A DNA stretch of 64,000 nucleotides from positions 1 to 64,000 of the forward strand of contig NZ_CAJXKQ010000013.1 of the NCBI RefSeq assembly GCF_913055835.1, read 5' to 3'. This stretch comes from an uncultured Marinobacter sp. Lineage in GTDB: Bacteria; Pseudomonadota; Gammaproteobacteria; Pseudomonadales; Oleiphilaceae. The position numbers and the translations under genes are program-made. Below are positions 18,171 through 25,649 of the stretch, one piece after another. A model generated the notes under the pieces. That model was not told the DNA's origin and searched no databases. It saw nothing but the letters and a program-made list of their open reading frames with translations. Each line of letters opens with the position of its first letter. Within the stretch, counting starts at the first letter, position 1.

Positions 18171-19334
18171 TCAGTCCGACCGAACAGCTAGCCACTCCGC
18201 CAACTCCAGCCAACTCTGACGCGGAGCCTTGCTCCCGGCAAGAATGCCCATATGGCCCCCCGGCACAACCCGAAACGTCTTGTCCGTAGAGCTCACATGG
18301 TCCATCACCCGCTTGGCCGCACCCGGCGTCACGAGCGTATCGTCGCCGCCGGCAATGGCCAGTAAGTTGGCACTCACATTGTCCAGCCTGGCAATATCCT
18401 CGCCGATCTGGATCTCGCCCTTCGAAAGTTGGTTATCGATCCATACCCGCACTACCGTGTCCTGAACAATACCGCCAGGATAGGCCACCATGCGGTCCAG
18501 GAACGCTGACGTCGTCGCGTGATTAGTCACAAACTCCCGGTCACCCAGCCGGATAATCAACTCCCAATAGCTCATCACGCTGGCAACAGGATTGGTCAGC
18601 TTGAACCCGAGGGTGTTGGCCCAGCCGGGAGTATGAAACCAGTGGGGCTTTACATCGTGTAGGCGGAATCCCGTCTGCTCCCGAATGAACCCGGCCACAT
18701 CTGCCATGCGCTGATTCACAAACCCCAGGATCCCCGACGCGTGACTGTCGATCGGCGAGCCCAGCACGATGGCATTGCGAACGTGCTGATCGTTGCTCAG
18801 AGCAGAATAGAACAGCGTGAACATGCCACCCATGCTCCAGCCATGCAGCGACAGCTCCTGCTCTCCGCTGTGTTCCCGCACCCGGTTCAAGTAGGCCGGC
18901 AACAATTCGGCCACATAGGTATGCAGATTGTAGTGGCTGTGTTCCCGGGTTGGCGTGCCCCAGTCGATCAGATAGACCTCGAACCCCTTGGCACGCAGAA
19001 ACCGCACCAGACTGCGCTGGGGAAACAGATCGTAAATCAGCATGTTTACCGCCAGTGGCGGCACGATCACGATCGGCGTCTTGTGGGCCTGGCGTTCTAC
19101 GGCAATCGTCTCGCCGTCGAGCTCGATGAAATCCTCGGCCAGGGGCGGGTAGTAACGCAGGCTGACCAGACCGTCGGAATACAGAGTCTCAAACGGCGTC
19201 TGCCCGGCCTGGACCAGGCTGGCTGCCCGGAATACCCGGTCGAAGGCGTTGCCGGCATAAAGGGCCGTTTGCCGGGTAACGCCTGCCGCCCGGTCAGCGG
19301 CTGATTTGAAGAGATTGGGCATGGGAATGTCCAT
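18171..19334 (-). CDS. PHA-synthase-like alpha/beta hydrolase with serine nucleophile
   Basis: A 387-residue cytosolic protein resembling class III PhaC/PhaC-like proteins in its overall plan: IVIVPPLAVNMLIYDLFPQR, a VYLIDWGTPTRE segment typical of PHA synthases, then the nucleophile box. The box reads GWSMGG (Ser167), whereas PHA synthases use cysteine in G-x-C-x-G. Candidate acid and base are in AGGDDTLVTP and PGGHMGIL. A serine makes polymer synthesis unlikely and hydrolysis more likely, for example of a PHA oligomer or an ester; this is inference. No PhaE or phasin lies nearby. A second ATG four codons in (19320-19322) is an equally good start. Confidence 0.75.
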   Translation of the reverse strand: MDIPMPNLFKSAADRAAGVTRQTALYAGNAFDRVFRAASLVQAGQTPFETLYSDGLVSLRYYPPLAEDFIELDGETIAVERQAHKTPIVIVPPLAVNMLIYDLFPQRSLVRFLRAKGFEVYLIDWGTPTREHSHYNLHTYVAELLPAYLNRVREHSGEQELSLHGWSMGGMFTLFYSALSNDQHVRNAIVLGSPIDSHASGILGFVNQRMADVAGFIREQTGFRLHDVKPHWFHTPGWANTLGFKLTNPVASVMSYWELIIRLGDREFVTNHATTSAFLDRMVAYPGGIVQDTVVRVWIDNQLSKGEIQIGEDIARLDNVSANLLAIAGGDDTLVTPGAAKRVMDHVSSTDKTFRVVPGGHMGILAGSKAPRQSWLELAEWLAVRSD

Positions 19335-19407
19335 GGAGAATTTGATGCATACTTTACTGATTACCGAATTCTGATGTCCCGTCTTGCAGGCCAGAAATCG
19401 AGATTAT

Positions 19408-19433
19408 CCATGGTGAAGCGCAAATCACCATGG
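19408..19433. repeat. Perfect 9-bp inverted repeat in divergent promoter region
   Basis: Arms ccatggtga and tcaccatgg flank an eight-base spacer. It lies between the PHA-synthase-like gene (minus strand) and the acyltransferase gene (plus strand), about 75 bases upstream of the first and 115 upstream of the second. The spacing suits a dimeric regulator; no regulator gene is adjacent. A TATGAT at 19501-19506 could be the acyltransferase -10. Confidence 0.5.
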
Positions 19434-19547
19434 CAGAAGCGTCCAGACTGAGGGGCAAACCGGTCACTTCAGGCCACTGCCCAATCCTGACTCTGGTTGA
19501 TATGATTGCACCTCAGTGCCAACAATAACCAGATATCCAGGACCGCC

Positions 19548-20441
19548 ATGCTCCGTTTCCTCCCCGCCCCGATTATCGGCGTACTCAATTCCATCCTGCT
19601 GGGAATCAACACCCTGTTCTGGTGCGTCCTGCTTTACATTCCAGCCATCCTGAAACTCATCATCCCAATCACTGGCTTCCGGGTTCTATGCACCAAGTTT
19701 ATTATCTGGATTGCCGAAGCCTGGGTGGCCTGCAACACCGGCTGGATGAAGCTCACCCATGGTACGAAATGGGATGTGAAGGGCGCCGATAACCTCAAAC
19801 GTGAAAGCTGGTACCTGGTGCTGGCCAATCATCAGAGCTGGGTGGATATTTTTGCCATGCAGCGGGTTTTCAATCATAGGGCGCCGTTCCTTAAGTTCTT
19901 TCTCAAGCAGCAGCTTATCTGGGTGCCTGTGATCGGCCTGGCCTGGTGGGGGCTCGATTTCCCCTTCATGAAACGTTACACCCGTGAATACCTGATCAAG
20001 CACCCGGAGAAGCGGGGCGAGGATCTTCGTTCAACCCGCAGGGCCTGTGAGAAGTTCCGCTATACCCCGGTGAGCGTGATGAACTTCGTGGAGGGCACCC
20101 GCTTCACTCAGGCCAAGCACGACAAGCAAAAGTCGCCCTACAAGCATCTACTGACCCCCAAGGCTGGCGGTGCGGCCTTCGTACTCGACGCCATGGGCGA
20201 CTCCATACAGACCCTTGTGGACGTGACCATCGCCTACCCGGATGGCGCACCGACTTTCTGGGAGTTTATCTGTGGCCGGGTGAAGGAAGTAAAACTGGAA
20301 ATCCACACCGTTGATATCCCGGATCACTTGAAAGGCCGGGATTACTCAACGGATGCGGAGCACCGCCGAAACGTGAAGAACTGGCTCGGAGAAATCTGGA
20401 GCCAGAAGGATGAGAAGCTGGATCGGATGCTGTCTTCCTGA
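19548..20441 (+). CDS. Acyltransferase of the PlsC/YihG type
   Basis: A 297-residue membrane-associated glycerolipid acyltransferase. Two N-terminal hydrophobic segments (about 8-35 and 50-66) precede the catalytic motif NHQSWVD (His95, Asp100). Motif II-III features follow: FPFMKRYTREYL and NFVEGTR. These are typical of YihG/1-acyl-glycerol-3-phosphate acyltransferases, which transfer acyl chains to lysophosphatidic acid; YihG has a role in membrane lipid remodelling. The ATG at 19548 follows a weak ccagga site; an upstream ATG at 19506 lacks one. It ends against the convergent lipoprotein cluster. Confidence 0.86.
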   Translation: MLRFLPAPIIGVLNSILLGINTLFWCVLLYIPAILKLIIPITGFRVLCTKFIIWIAEAWVACNTGWMKLTHGTKWDVKGADNLKRESWYLVLANHQSWVDIFAMQRVFNHRAPFLKFFLKQQLIWVPVIGLAWWGLDFPFMKRYTREYLIKHPEKRGEDLRSTRRACEKFRYTPVSVMNFVEGTRFTQAKHDKQKSPYKHLLTPKAGGAAFVLDAMGDSIQTLVDVTIAYPDGAPTFWEFICGRVKEVKLEIHTVDIPDHLKGRDYSTDAEHRRNVKNWLGEIWSQKDEKLDRMLSS

Positions 20442-20442
20442 G

Positions 20443-21261
20443 TCAGGAAGACAGCCTTGCCAATGTCTGCAGCGCCAGCTCACGGCCGATTTCATCGAGC
20501 GTAACGGTCTGCTCGACTTTCTGGAATCCACGATCCGTGGCTTTCCACTGGTTGCTTCCGGCTTTCTCGGGCGGAACGCCATTGGAGCTCAGCATTACAC
20601 GAATGCTGCCGTCGCGAATGTCCAGAACCTGCACCTCGAATCGGTCGCTGCCAAGCTTTCGAAACACCAGTAACATTTCCGCGTGTTCCCCGAGTGCGCG
20701 CATTTCCAGCCGCCGCTGATCCGGAGAGAGGCGAGAGAACTCCCCGGTCTCCAGCGCGTTATCGGTAATGCGCATGATGGCCGCCCGATCCACCACCGTG
20801 ACGCCGGCCTCAACCATCTGGCTGACAAGCCCACTCTGGAGCTCAAACGCCGGTCCGGCTGGCCCTGTCTGGCGATTTGAACGGTATTCACCCTGGGCTG
20901 CTGCCTGGCCCTGTGCCCGGAGATTGACGTTGCCGTCGGGCACTTCTCCGTTAAGGGAGCCCCGTGTTGATACCACACCCCGTATATTGCTACTCCAGTC
21001 GCTGACCTGATCGTCGAAGGCGCGATTCCAGAACACGGCCATGCGCGGTGGCTGGTCGCCGAAAGCGCCTTTGAAGCGCGAGAGAATCACGTCCGCGCTT
21101 TCTGTGCGCTGGGGTGCCAAACGATCTTCGTTCAGGTCTTCATCGGTCAACGGCTTCTGGGCCGGCGCCATCATCGGCGCTGCCTCATGAGTCTGGCCGG
21201 CGGCCAGGGCAAAGCCTGGCGCCAGCAAAGGCACGCAGAGTGCCAGGGCAAATCGCTTCAT
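20443..21261 (-). CDS. Periplasmic protein of unknown function, last gene of the LpoB/YcfL cluster
   Basis: A 272-residue secreted protein with a signal peptide ending at APGFALA-AG. No named family was recognised. The part around residues 70-210 has the alternating pattern seen in CsgG/LpoB-like folds: RMAVFWNRAF, then LQSGLVSQMVEAGVTVVDRA, then GEHAEMLLVFRKL. That fold call is only an inference from pattern. It contains no lipobox. Its ATG overlaps the YcfL-like stop by one base (TGATG), so it is translationally coupled and surely part of the same operon. A function with the other cell-envelope proteins is likely. Confidence 0.7.
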   Translation of the reverse strand: MKRFALALCVPLLAPGFALAAGQTHEAAPMMAPAQKPLTDEDLNEDRLAPQRTESADVILSRFKGAFGDQPPRMAVFWNRAFDDQVSDWSSNIRGVVSTRGSLNGEVPDGNVNLRAQGQAAAQGEYRSNRQTGPAGPAFELQSGLVSQMVEAGVTVVDRAAIMRITDNALETGEFSRLSPDQRRLEMRALGEHAEMLLVFRKLGSDRFEVQVLDIRDGSIRVMLSSNGVPPEKAGSNQWKATDRGFQKVEQTVTLDEIGRELALQTLARLSS

Positions 21262-21722
21262 CAGTTGAGCTCCCGGACTTCCACGCGATACTGCAGAGGT
21301 TGCGTGGTGGTAGACAGTTCACGATAGGTGGCGATGCTGTTGGCCGGGATGGTCGAGCGCTGCCAGGTTGGTTTCACATCAGTGGGTACGCCGTCCTGAT
21401 CGAAGAACTGGGTGCGGGCTTCGATCCGGTAATCGTAATCTGTGTGGTTGCGTAGAACGACGTACACCTCAGTGGTTCCGGTGGCCGTCGGCCGTTGGCC
21501 GTGCTGGACCAGTGACAGGCGATAGCGTTCACCGTCCTCCAGTTGGCCAAAACCGCGGCTGTAGGTGCGCTTCAGGTTGTAGTCGGTGAATGCCACCGAG
21601 TTCATGGTGATGGGCGCGGTGCGCTCAATCAGGTCCGTGCTGCTGGCGGATTGAGTGGCACAGCCAGACAGCAGACCCAGACAGACCGCAGCCGTGGCCA
21701 TGGATTTAATCAGTGTTTTCAT
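21261..21722 (-). CDS. YcfL-like lipoprotein (DUF1425)
   Basis: A 153-residue lipoprotein with lipobox LLSGC (cleavage before the cysteine near residue 21). The mature domain is beta-rich and resembles YcfL/DUF1425: VYVVLRNHTDYDYRIEAR followed by TQFFDQDG. In enterobacteria ycfL lies beside lpoB (ycfM), as it does here, which supports the call. It overlaps the COG3014 gene upstream by four bases (ATGA) and the next gene by one base, so the three are tightly coupled. Its biochemical role is not established in the family. Confidence 0.78.
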   Translation of the reverse strand: MKTLIKSMATAAVCLGLLSGCATQSASSTDLIERTAPITMNSVAFTDYNLKRTYSRGFGQLEDGERYRLSLVQHGQRPTATGTTEVYVVLRNHTDYDYRIEARTQFFDQDGVPTDVKPTWQRSTIPANSIATYRELSTTTQPLQYRVEVRELN

Positions 21723-22969
21723 TGGGTTCCTCCGGAATCCGGACGGCGGGACGTGGCAAAGGCCAGGCCGGCCCCGCGACCATCAAATTTGAACTCGGTA
21801 TTGTCGGCAAGGCCTGGCACAGGCTGACCGTTTTTATCCAGGAAGCGGACAGTGACCGGATCGCCCTCGGCGGCCGTCACGGGCAACAGGTGTATGGTGT
21901 CGGGCAGGCCCTCCCAGTACCGGATGTCTGCCCGGGTATTGGCGGACGCTGACATACCCTCGGCGGCAACGCTGATCAGGCTGATGGCAGCGTATCCGGC
22001 ACCGACCGCGCCGCCTGCCGCGCTACTGAAGCCGGCCAGCATGCTGTCCTGGCTGATACTGCTGAGCGTGGAGCCGACCGCGCGGGTGTTTTCCTTGAAC
22101 TGGATCTGGCCCTCGACAATCCGATCAATAGCTCGGCCCCCGCGAGTGGAGGCCTGGAAGAAAATATCTTCCATGGGGTACAGCGGGGACCATTCCTCAC
22201 CGTTGCGGACTTCGGCAGCTACATCCTGGAAGTTCTTGCCACGGCGATAGACCAGCTGATAGTGCCCGACACCGTCACCCAGCTTTCTGGGAGACTTGCC
22301 GGTTTCCACGATCAAAAGCGCGTTGTCGTCGGCTTCCGGAATCGGTGCATCCGGCCGATAAAGCTTCAGCTCCTCGAAATGCTCCCGTGCGAGCTGGTCG
22401 CTGCCCATCTGCATGGCGGACCAGCCGGCCAGGTACAGCAGCAGCGCGAAGTCGGTGCTGTTCTGCTCCTCCTCGGCAAACGCGTCTTGCAGCAATCCAG
22501 CCAGGAAGCTGGCGCGTGCGTTGCCGTAGTCGCCTTCTTCCAGGTAAATCAGGCCCAGATACAGGTAGACCATGGCGCGCTCATAGGGCTCGCCCTTGAA
22601 GTCCTTTTCGGCTTCTTCGTACCAGATACTTCGGGCCTTGCGGGCGGCATCGGTATCGGCGTAGACGTTCTCGATCTCCAGACGCGCCTGGGTCAGCGTG
22701 TTTTTAGCCTCCTCGCGATAGCCTGCGCGGTATGCCTTGACCCCGATCTCCATCAGGTTGAGGACCTTGTTGCGCCGGCCTTCCTCGAACAGGTTCTGGA
22801 AGTCTGCCTGTAGGATCTCCGGTTTGCTGCCAACCAGCGACTGTTCAGCCGGGGCCAACGTTGCCCGGTCATAGACTTTCGGGCCGCTGGCACAGCCCGC
22901 CAGTGTGCCGGCGATGGCTGTGGCCAATACCGGCTTCAACCAGGTTTTATCGGTAAACCACATTGTCAC
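21719..22969 (-). CDS. TPR-like lipoprotein of the COG3014 type
   Basis: A 416-residue lipoprotein with lipobox LAGC near residue 24. The N-terminal half is helical and repeat-like (ERAMVYLYLGLIYLEEGDYG, YLAGWSAMQMGS), consistent with tetratricopeptide-type repeats. The C-terminal half has beta-rich and glycine/alanine-rich parts. This is the usual partner of LpoB/YcfL genes in marine gammaproteobacteria, as far as I recall, but its function is not known. It starts inside the end of the LpoB-like gene (23-base overlap) and overlaps the YcfL-like gene by four bases. Confidence 0.75.
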   Translation of the reverse strand: MTMWFTDKTWLKPVLATAIAGTLAGCASGPKVYDRATLAPAEQSLVGSKPEILQADFQNLFEEGRRNKVLNLMEIGVKAYRAGYREEAKNTLTQARLEIENVYADTDAARKARSIWYEEAEKDFKGEPYERAMVYLYLGLIYLEEGDYGNARASFLAGLLQDAFAEEEQNSTDFALLLYLAGWSAMQMGSDQLAREHFEELKLYRPDAPIPEADDNALLIVETGKSPRKLGDGVGHYQLVYRRGKNFQDVAAEVRNGEEWSPLYPMEDIFFQASTRGGRAIDRIVEGQIQFKENTRAVGSTLSSISQDSMLAGFSSAAGGAVGAGYAAISLISVAAEGMSASANTRADIRYWEGLPDTIHLLPVTAAEGDPVTVRFLDKNGQPVPGLADNTEFKFDGRGAGLAFATSRRPDSGGTQ

Positions 22970-23588
22970 GGGCCGCCTTTCTCATCTCATAGAGTCCGCT
23001 CCAGACAATGGTGCCCAGCTCAAGATCGACCATTTCGAAGGTCACCTGGCTGTACCGTGACTGGGTTCCGGAGTTGCGATCGATGGCATCCAGTGACGAG
23101 ATGCGGCCTCCGAGGCGGAAGTCCGCGCCCGCCTGTGCAGCGGTCTGGCGAATGGTACCGCCATCTACCGCGCCATCCCGCTTGAGGTCCCGTTCTTTCT
23201 GGACCATGTCGGAGAAGTGACGACCAACGAAGACCATGCGTCCGTTCGCAGCGCGGTTCAGCTCTATGCGCAGGCGATCGGTCAGCATGTTGGTGTTGAT
23301 CACCGAGGTGCTTTCGTTCTTGATGTATTCGTTATCGATAATGATCCTGGGTGGTGTTGAACGGCCGGTGAGCATGGGGTTGGCCAGCATGTCGCGCATC
23401 ATCTGGTCGGTCATCGCGACCACGTCCTGGCTCTCGATCCCAACGCCGCCTACGCTACCTGTGGTGGATACGTCCTCATAGACACTGGGCTTGCCCTGCA
23501 CGTTTTCGATCTTGCTGGCACAGCCGGAAAGGACCAGGGAAGTCAGGACCAGAGCGCAGGCCGGTTTAAAGGTGTTTTTGGTGAACAT
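22947..23588 (-). CDS. LpoB-like penicillin-binding-protein activator lipoprotein
   Basis: A 213-residue outer-membrane lipoprotein with lipobox LVLSGC. The domain has the LpoB/CsgG-like pattern: SQDVVAMTDQMMRDMLANP, PRIIIDNEYIKNEST, then RLRIELNRAANGRMVFVGR and AGADFRLGGRISS. E. coli LpoB binds and stimulates the bifunctional PBP1b; whether this one does needs proof. The ATG at 23586-23588 has GGAG six bases upstream and is preferred to the ATG four codons earlier. It is 17 bases downstream of the larger lipoprotein and overlaps the following gene, so it is in a five-gene operon. Confidence 0.82.
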   Translation of the reverse strand: MFTKNTFKPACALVLTSLVLSGCASKIENVQGKPSVYEDVSTTGSVGGVGIESQDVVAMTDQMMRDMLANPMLTGRSTPPRIIIDNEYIKNESTSVINTNMLTDRLRIELNRAANGRMVFVGRHFSDMVQKERDLKRDGAVDGGTIRQTAAQAGADFRLGGRISSLDAIDRNSGTQSRYSQVTFEMVDLELGTIVWSGLYEMRKAARDNVVYR

Positions 23589-23605
23589 GTATATCTCCAA
23601 GTCTG

Positions 23606-25111
23606 TCAGTAGGCACGTGCGAGGGCTTCGGCCAATTCCGGGTAGATCTGTCGGGTGGCGTCCATGGCATCGGCAAAGTTACCGGTGTGACCATATTTTG
23701 CGGTCAGGTAGCGGGCCATCGACTGAACATCATCAAAGCTACGGTCTGAGGAGGCGCGAATGGCTTCCCAGCCACCTGAGGCGCTGATTGCCGTTTCACG
23801 GCCAACAGATTTGCCGATTTCGGCTCCCACGGCACCACCGAGGAAACTGCCAACGAAAGGTATCTGTTCCAGGGCTTTCTCGCCGGCATAGGCGCCGGCC
23901 GCTGCGCCGATTCCGGTGCCGACCGTTGCGCCGATATTGGCGTTGATGGCGGAGTTCACCCACTCGGCAAGTACGTCATCGCTGGTATACGGGCTCATGT
24001 ATTTGCCCAGGTTGTCATTGCGAACCAGTTGTTCGAGCAATTCGGCTTCGGTGGGAATTCGTATATTTCCGCTGGCATCCCGGAGTTTACCGGTTTTTGC
24101 TGCGGCCAACAGCTGGGCAGACGGTGCTTCATTGGTCATGCGATCAACAAGCCCTGCGGGCAGACCGGCCTCTTTCAGCAGCTCCCGATGCGACCGGGTC
24201 ATGCCGGTGTAATAACCGGACTGAATGTCGCCACTCTGTTCCGGATAGGCGTTAAGCATGCGGACCAGTAATTGATCGGTGTCGACCCCTTCGGCGAGTT
24301 GTGTCTGCAGATCAATGCCGCGCAAATCCTTTGGTCCAATCAACCAGGCCTGGTAGCGGGCCGGTAGCAGATCGACGTAGCCCGGAACCTGGCTGTTGGC
24401 GGCATGATAGGCAAGCGTGTCGGTTTCGGGGGCCAGGTCAATCAGCCTGAGCACCGCTGACGGGCGGTAGACAGAATTTGCACCGCCAGCCTTCAGATAA
24501 GCCGCAATTTCGGCGGCAGTCTGTGGATTCGCCTGTTCGAAATCCGTGCGCTGCTGATCAATCACTGCCAGGACACTGTCCTTGTGATGGTCGGTGATGA
24601 AGTCCCGTGCCACAGCCTGTTCGGCGGCTTCATCGTTCAGTGATCCCATAAACATCATGGGCGTCGGGAAATACAGGGACAGGTAGGAGTCAATGGAATA
24701 GGTCACGCGGCTTTCAAGCAAGGTTTCACCCTGCCAGCTCAGCGCGTATATATCCTCGTACTGAACTTCATCGTAGAAGGGAATCAGCGACAGGGTGAGC
24801 ATGTAGCCAAGGAAACTGGCGCCGTTGAAGCCTGTCGATCCCTTTGTTTCGGTGGTGCGGGAGACGACTACTTGGGGCGCATCGGGAGATTCTGGAACCA
24901 GCCAGTCAGGGCGCTCCTCTCCAATAATGGTGAAAGGGACGGTGCCGGTCGTGTAGGAGCCTGTGCTATTGGCGCTTACGCTGCCCCGGTCGAATTGATA
25001 GACCTGACATCCCGCCAGTAAAAAGACCATCACGAGGCTGACAAGAGCCTTCCCGACTGCGGAGGCCGCTACGGCTTTTTTCCGAAAGTTTTGAAAACAA
25101 CTGAACTTCAT
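23606..25111 (-). CDS. Large lipoprotein with C-terminal glycine-zipper region
   Basis: A 501-residue lipoprotein (lipobox LLAGC near residue 37, after an extended basic N-terminus). No family was recognised. The N-terminal half includes an ALSWQGETLLESRVTYSI segment that suggests a beta-rich domain. The C-terminal region (about residues 395-440) is rich in small residues, with GTGIGAAAGAYAGEKALEQI and FLGGAVGAEIGKSVGRETA, a glycine-zipper pattern seen in membrane-spanning or oligomerising outer-membrane proteins. It heads the LpoB-like operon, with a long AT-rich leader of about 200 bases. The ATG at 25109-25111 starts the signal sequence directly; the frame is open further upstream without supporting features. 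Confidence 0.7.
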   Translation of the reverse strand: MKFSCFQNFRKKAVAASAVGKALVSLVMVFLLAGCQVYQFDRGSVSANSTGSYTTGTVPFTIIGEERPDWLVPESPDAPQVVVSRTTETKGSTGFNGASFLGYMLTLSLIPFYDEVQYEDIYALSWQGETLLESRVTYSIDSYLSLYFPTPMMFMGSLNDEAAEQAVARDFITDHHKDSVLAVIDQQRTDFEQANPQTAAEIAAYLKAGGANSVYRPSAVLRLIDLAPETDTLAYHAANSQVPGYVDLLPARYQAWLIGPKDLRGIDLQTQLAEGVDTDQLLVRMLNAYPEQSGDIQSGYYTGMTRSHRELLKEAGLPAGLVDRMTNEAPSAQLLAAAKTGKLRDASGNIRIPTEAELLEQLVRNDNLGKYMSPYTSDDVLAEWVNSAINANIGATVGTGIGAAAGAYAGEKALEQIPFVGSFLGGAVGAEIGKSVGRETAISASGGWEAIRASSDRSFDDVQSMARYLTAKYGHTGNFADAMDATRQIYPELAEALARAY

Positions 25112-25313
25112 TTTGATACCCAAATTCCACTGGTTGAAATGAGTCCGGGACAGCGACACTCCGGAATTCGGGTAAAGGTATAAACAATTTTTAATGAATG
25201 CGCCTCGCCCCAAGCGCACCAAGGTGAGGCATACCTGGCAATGGAATAGAAGTGTTAGGAATGTGTATTTTCTAACTAAATGAAATATAGGCAGTAATTT
25301 CTTATTTCTGAAA

Positions 25314-25340
25314 AGTATAGAAAAATGAAAAACAATGCAA
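25314..25340 (-). promoter_or_regulatory. Candidate sigma-70-like promoter for the lipoprotein operon
   Basis: On the minus strand TTGCAT (25335-25340) and TATACT (25314-25319) are separated by 15 bases, slightly short. They lie in a strongly AT-rich block. Transcription from here would give a 5' leader of about 195 bases containing an imperfect gcctc/gaggc hairpin near 25200-25230. Moderate to weak evidence. Confidence 0.4.
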
Positions 25341-25386
25341 AAATTTGTTAACAAGCCAGAAACAGGCGTTATGAGGCGTTTATCGT

Positions 25387-25587
25387 TTACTGATCATCCT
25401 CTTCAACGTCATCCGGATGTTCCCGCTTGTAACGCTCCCACTCTTCCCAATCATGGGGCGTTCCCGCATGGGGCCTGCGCAGGTGTTTGGCGTGCTCCAT
25501 GGCGTTGTGGCGGAGGCTGTGGTCCCGTTCTTCCTCTTCCTTGTCGAAACCGTATTTCCTGAGAAATTCGTCTGGGCTGATGGGCAT
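25387..25587 (-). CDS. Small acidic cytosolic protein, unknown
   Basis: A 66-residue, charged protein with no signal peptide or membrane segment; many Asp, Glu, His and Arg residues, beginning MPISPDEFLRKYGFDKEEEE. It has a strong ribosome site (GGAGG six bases before the ATG), which is the main reason to accept it. It lies between RNase II and the lipoprotein operon on the same strand, with a 62-base gap to RNase II. No homologous family was recognised. Confidence 0.65.
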   Translation of the reverse strand: MPISPDEFLRKYGFDKEEEERDHSLRHNAMEHAKHLRRPHAGTPHDWEEWERYKREHPDDVEEDDQ

Positions 25588-25649
25588 GGCGCACCTCCAT
25601 CAAAGGAACATGTCCTAGTTTTTTACGATGCGCCTGCCTGTGTGGTTTT

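Noticed and set aside
18074..18289. Short open frame over palindromic copy 4 and similar frames over other copies
   Set aside because: The frames consist of the repeat itself (similar peptide strings at several copies) and run into neighbouring genes; they are by-products of the element.
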